This document shows, in pieces, positions 60,910-64,000 of a DNA stretch of 64,000 nt. A program made the translations under genes and the position numbers. Every line of letters begins with the position of its first letter. Positions within the stretch are counted from its first letter, which is position 1. A model generated the notes under the pieces. It was not told the DNA's origin. It made no database searches and saw only the letters and a program-made list of their open reading frames with translations. Origin of the DNA: Flavobacteriales bacterium. GTDB lineage: Bacteria > Bacteroidota > Bacteroidia > NS11-12g > UBA9320. The stretch is from NCBI GenBank assembly GCA_020635455.1, contig JACJZT010000004.1, forward strand, positions 124,001-188,000, given 5' to 3'.

Positions 60910-61566
60910 TTAAGTACTTAGTTGCAAACTAAGTACAGCGTTCGTTTTTTTTGAAATCTTAATGATATATGTTGCCCCATCTTGTTTTACAATATTTTTT
61001 AATTTCAAGGACATTAAATCTGAGAATCTCAAACCAATTGTGCATCCTACTACAAAAATGTCCTTGACTATTTTCATTGTGGCTGAAAGAGAATTTTCAA
61101 ATTCACGGTCATTAATGAGGAATCTTAACTGTTCTTGAGAAAGAACAATGATTGGTATTTCTTCTCTTCTAACATAAAAATCCTTGAAAAACGTACCCAT
61201 TTCGTGACCCTCAGCTGTGATTTGGTAAATAAAAAAAGTTCGAAGTACTTTAATTTGCATGCCAACGTAGTTATCTGTGCATCCTTTCGTATACATATAA
61301 GTGGTGAACATTGTGTAAAATCGTTTATAATATCGTTTCTCTTTGTTAAAGTTACTTTTTGAAGCTTTGTATTTAATATTGAAAGGCCAATTATTTTGAG
61401 TTTTAATACAAAAACCACTTAGGTTGTTCAAAAGAGCATGATAGTTTTCAATGGTTGATTTTGAAATTAATGATCCATTTTTTTGCAGTCGTTTACCTTT
61501 TTCGGTATCGTAAATAAACTTTTTAAGTAGAATAAGGATTGGAATTTTCTCGTTTGTTCTTTGCAT
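60910..61566 (-). pseudogene. Tyrosine integrase, C-terminally truncated
   Basis: A 218-residue fragment of a site-specific tyrosine recombinase. The N-terminal SAM-like DNA-binding domain (about residues 35-130) and the start of the catalytic domain are intact, with box I Arg180 in CTIGLRFSDLMSL and the next beta-hairpin lysine in KISKKTN. Box II (HxxR) and the nucleophile tyrosine are missing. The last eight codons lie inside a perfect hairpin (60914-60936), so the original reading frame ends where a REP-like element begins. It cannot catalyse recombination. The start is the ATG at 61566. Confidence 0.75.
60914..60936. repeat. REP-like hairpin at the end of the truncated integrase
   Basis: GTACTTAGTT/AACTAAGTAC with loop GCA, perfect over 10 bp. 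On the minus strand its core is GTTTGCAAC, identical to the core of the nearby 77-bp units, although the outer arms differ completely. It ends 1 base after the integrase stop codon. Confidence 0.75.
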
Positions 61567-61641
61567 AAAATAGGTTTAAATTTGATGTAAATATGCAAAA
61601 AAACACTTGTTTTTGAACTTTTTACATTCTTCACAATCCCA

Positions 61642-62652
61642 ATGATGCAGACAATTAGGGTTCATTTTAATTACCCTTCCTTTGGAAGTGTAATGACGGG
61701 TCGATCATATTCAGGTGGTAACTATCGGTTTGGGTTTAATGGGAAGGAGAATGATGATGAGGTAAAGGGAGATGGAATCCAACAGGATTATGGAATGAGG
61801 ATATATGATCCTCGGCTGGGGAGATTTTTAAGTGTTGATCCAATATTTAAGGATTATCCGTGGTATACGCCATATCAATTTGCAGGAAATCAAACAATTT
61901 GTGCAATTGATTTAGATGGATTAGAAGAATTATGGGTAACAAATAATTGCTTCGCACCATACGATTTATTTGGAAGCGATTTATTCGGATCTTACATCGG
62001 TGATGGAAACGACAGGAGGTTTGGTGATGGTGGAACTTATCGTACTTCAGGAACAGCTCAAATAAATTTAAATACCTTTGAGGAACCTCAATTTACGGCA
62101 GGAAATACAACTTCCAAATACGTAAGACATTTTGGACCAGATGCTTCGTGTAAATCTCCTTCTAGATTTGTAAATACAGATTATTTTGCGAGTAGTGATA
62201 AATCTTATTTCTCGGCACAAATGCATATAGCCGGAAGTGATCAAGTTTCGTTAGGAGGTAAATATTTTGGAGATATCGACACACATGTGAATATATCATT
62301 CGAAAAAGATTCTGAAGCCCCCAATTTAGTTAAAGTTCGTGGGTTAGTGACTGGCGATCGTTTCCCCGCCAATGAAACAATACTTAATGATATTTGTGGA
62401 AATCAATTAGTATTAGGAGTTTCTGGTCCAAAGGGTCCAAATAAAGATATTGGCCCATACTTGAATTTACCAGGTGATAACAAAGAGTTTATGCAATTTT
62501 TTGAGCTAACTATTATTTTTAATTCAGATGAGACATTTAATAGTGTTATACATGACAATAAATGGTATTCTCTGGCAGATTGGAATAAGCAATTTACAGA
62601 CATAAATCCAAAAGATACCAAAACATCAACAGTGTTAAAAGAAGATAATTAA
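61642..62652 (+). CDS. Orphan Rhs C-terminal module with unknown effector domain
   Basis: A 336-residue piece of an Rhs/YD-repeat polymorphic toxin. Residues about 15-93 are the Rhs-associated core (YRFGFNGKENDDEVKGDGIQQDYGMRIYDPRLGRFLSVDP, then YTPYQFAGNQTICAIDLDG), which closes the Rhs shell. The long N-terminal YD-repeat shell and secretion signal are absent. From about residue 95 a unique 240-residue domain follows (GSDLFGSYIGDGNDRRFGD, ISFEKDSEAPNLVKVRG), which I cannot match to a toxin family. The adjacent 158-codon lipoprotein gene starts 2 nt later, where an immunity gene usually lies. Probably a displaced cassette. Confidence 0.7.
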   Translation: MMQTIRVHFNYPSFGSVMTGRSYSGGNYRFGFNGKENDDEVKGDGIQQDYGMRIYDPRLGRFLSVDPIFKDYPWYTPYQFAGNQTICAIDLDGLEELWVTNNCFAPYDLFGSDLFGSYIGDGNDRRFGDGGTYRTSGTAQINLNTFEEPQFTAGNTTSKYVRHFGPDASCKSPSRFVNTDYFASSDKSYFSAQMHIAGSDQVSLGGKYFGDIDTHVNISFEKDSEAPNLVKVRGLVTGDRFPANETILNDICGNQLVLGVSGPKGPNKDIGPYLNLPGDNKEFMQFFELTIIFNSDETFNSVIHDNKWYSLADWNKQFTDINPKDTKTSTVLKEDN

Positions 62653-62654
62653 TT

Positions 62655-63131
62655 ATGCTTTCAAGGGGATTTTTTATTTTACTTCTTTTTATTGGTTGTA
62701 GCCTTGGGGTTAGAAAGGAAAAATATTTTATACCAGAAAATTATGAAGGAAATGTTATTGTGGTATTTGAATCAAAAAGTAAAAAAAATTTATTCTCTGA
62801 AAAATCAATTATATTTAATATTCCGGATTCAGGTATATTAATAGCAAAGAAGCCATTTTATGAAGGAAATTATTACACAGAATACTTTCAAAAAAATAAA
62901 ACTGGAACTTACGATACTTTATTTGAAGAAGTACCAGGTATGTCAAGAGACACAGCAAAAAATAGAGTTTATTTTCCAAGAACGTTAACTATTCAAGAAG
63001 GCAAAAAGGCTAAATATTTTATATATACATTTTATGTTGGAAAAAAGAAAAAATCAGAGATTGATAAAGAAAGATTTTCTTTTGAAAGAGAACTTACAAG
63101 AAAGTGGCATAATATTGCTAGATTACGTTAA
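62655..63131 (+). CDS. Small lipoprotein, candidate immunity protein
   Basis: A 158-residue lipoprotein with lipobox LFIGC at Cys15. The mature part opens with YFIPENYEGNVIVVFESKSK, a pattern I associate with DUF6843-like proteins, and ends in a basic segment (FERELTRKWHNIARLR). It begins 2 nt after the Rhs module stop, so translation is likely coupled. By position it could protect against that effector, and the lipoprotein form would suit a toxin acting outside the cytoplasm; this is inference. The gene is markedly AT-rich. Confidence 0.55.
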   Translation: MLSRGFFILLLFIGCSLGVRKEKYFIPENYEGNVIVVFESKSKKNLFSEKSIIFNIPDSGILIAKKPFYEGNYYTEYFQKNKTGTYDTLFEEVPGMSRDTAKNRVYFPRTLTIQEGKKAKYFIYTFYVGKKKKSEIDKERFSFERELTRKWHNIARLR

Positions 63132-63260
63132 TAATAATTCGACCCTGTAAAAAGTCATATTATACTCAACTTTTAATTCCATACCATTGTAAAGGATATA
63201 TTTTTGACCTATTCACTAAAATCGATTTCAATTAGAAATTTAGTTTCGGTCTACTTTAAA
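63132..63260. other. AT-rich gap between convergent genes, nothing identified
   Basis: This 129-bp stretch separates two convergent lipoprotein genes. It is about three quarters A/T, and I see no clear terminator hairpin, repeat or open frame. Confidence 0.5.
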
Positions 63261-63809
63261 CTAATAATTTTTATTAATAAACTTTAGGGTATCAGTATCA
63301 TAAAATAAATTTATTGATGAAATAAAAAAATTTTCATCAAAATAAAACTCTTCCTTAAAATTAGAATCAAGTTTGTGATTCTTTGTTAATTTAAAGTTTC
63401 GATGGCCTATTTTTTTAATAACAAATTCCCAGTCATTCCAACCTTTTGGTAATGTAGATTCATACTTACTATAATCAAATTCAAAATCAAATGTAGTATC
63501 CTTTTTAAGAAATGACAATACATAAATTGAATCAATCTGAGAATCTGAAAAATGGTTATTTATTAATAACTCATACTGTGCTTCATTTAGTCTCTTATAA
63601 GTATGAATTCTCTTAAATTTTCTACCTTGAATAATCGTAGAATACTCAAACTTTGTGTAGTTAAAAGAATCTTTAATGATAGCAAATACAGGATTTTTAA
63701 ATTTTCTAGAAGAATAAATACATTCTAATTTATTACTATCATGTCTTTTATAGTCTTTACATGAAATATAAGTGGTAACTATACTGAATATTATGAATAG
63801 ATTTTTCAT
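63261..63809 (-). CDS. Hypothetical lipoprotein, candidate immunity protein
   Basis: A 182-residue lipoprotein with signal peptide MKNLFIIFSIVTTYISC and Cys17 as the lipidated residue. It is rich in Lys, Asn, Phe and Tyr, with strands and no motif I recognise (SRKFKNPVFAIIKDSFNYTKF, LPKGWNDWEFVIKKIG). Its ATG overlaps the stop of the upstream minus-strand gene (ATGA at 63806-63809), so the two are translationally coupled, as expected for an effector and its immunity protein. It is as AT-rich as its neighbour. Function is inferred from position only. Confidence 0.5.
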   Translation of the reverse strand: MKNLFIIFSIVTTYISCKDYKRHDSNKLECIYSSRKFKNPVFAIIKDSFNYTKFEYSTIIQGRKFKRIHTYKRLNEAQYELLINNHFSDSQIDSIYVLSFLKKDTTFDFEFDYSKYESTLPKGWNDWEFVIKKIGHRNFKLTKNHKLDSNFKEEFYFDENFFISSINLFYDTDTLKFINKNY

Positions 63810-64000
63810 CTAGTCGTTTCTTTTTTATTAGAGTTAGTTTCTGTCCTATTTCTCCATGATTGATAGTTTGCCGTATTATCACTATTATTTTTATCTTCTG
63901 GCCTTTTTATAGGTTCTAATTTTTTTGATGGAATTAAAATATTAAAAGCCTGTGCATATTTCTCAGATACCTTAATTAATTGGTCCCTAAGTGAAACATA
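63806..64000 (-). CDS. C-terminal fragment of a gene running off the window
   Basis: An open frame from the right edge to a TGA at 63806 gives 64 residues ending QSWRNRTETNSNKKETTR. It includes YVSLRDQLIKVSEKYAQAF and KLEPIKRPEDKNNSDNTANY, a charged, Asn-rich tail with no recognisable motif. The stop overlaps the start of the next lipoprotein gene (ATGA). By analogy with the plus-strand pair it could be another Rhs-type effector tail, but too little is visible. Confidence 0.45.
   Translation of the reverse strand, partial: YVSLRDQLIKVSEKYAQAFNILIPSKKLEPIKRPEDKNNSDNTANYQSWRNRTETNSNKKETTR

Overview
The window is chromosomal DNA of a member of the Bacteroidota, with moderate to low GC. It carries the core of a type IX secretion system (porV, porU, a porP/sprF-type gene, gldJ), proteins with T9SS C-terminal sorting domains, and promoters of the Bacteroidota form TTG-N18..20-TAnnTTTG. 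Shine-Dalgarno sequences are rare and TTG starts are common. The marker set (gldJ beside porUV, mreBCD-mrdA-rodA, GSCFA protein, PorP/SprF) fits a gliding-type lineage such as Flavobacteriia, Cytophagia or Chitinophagia; the exact order cannot be fixed from sequence alone. I found no tRNA, rRNA or CRISPR.

Layout. 1-3.5 kb, minus strand: start of a sugar-nucleotide reductase, a GSCFA protein, a di-heme peroxidase lipoprotein and a T9SS cargo protein. 3.7-9.2 kb, plus strand: ribosomal protein S1 with unusual tails, then EVE protein, pyrR, pyrB and ansA in a tightly packed series. 9.4-14 kb: gyrB and clpB, convergent across a 44-bp palindrome. 14.2-20 kb: a T9SS cargo protein, pfkA, a lipoprotein and lon. 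20-27.8 kb: the T9SS block, with porU-porV on the minus strand diverging from porP-gldJ. 28-37.6 kb, plus strand: aminotransferase, a heptose kinase-like gene, purH, then the rod-shape cluster mreB-mreC-mreD-mrdA-rodA. 37.6-49.3 kb: ChbG-type deacetylase, dnaE, DinB/YfiT-like protein, a deoxyhypusine-synthase-like gene, CPBP protease, recG, hsp20, a spermidine-synthase-like methyltransferase-fold gene and dcd. 49.4-59.1 kb: recX, then a minus-strand run read as tsaD, YD-like protein, fluC, GATase-like protein and hemW, and a very long tamB homologue.

The last 5 kb (59.2-64 kb) is an accessory island: a 77-bp palindromic repeat array split by an IS4-type insertion sequence, a truncated tyrosine integrase ending in a related hairpin, an orphan Rhs C-terminal module followed by a lipoprotein gene, and an opposing gene pair of the same design that runs off the window. 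It is visibly more AT-rich than the rest, above all after about 62.6 kb.

Two signals stand out beyond the gene list. First, clpB and hsp20, 34 kb apart, each have two upstream copies of a G[AC]CA-N3-TGTC site, separated by exactly 41 bp in both cases; this looks like a shared heat-shock operator that is not CIRCE. Second, the REP-like hairpins keep a constant core (GTTTGCAAC) while their arms change in a compensated way, and the IS has inserted exactly in that core, duplicating it as a 9-bp target repeat.
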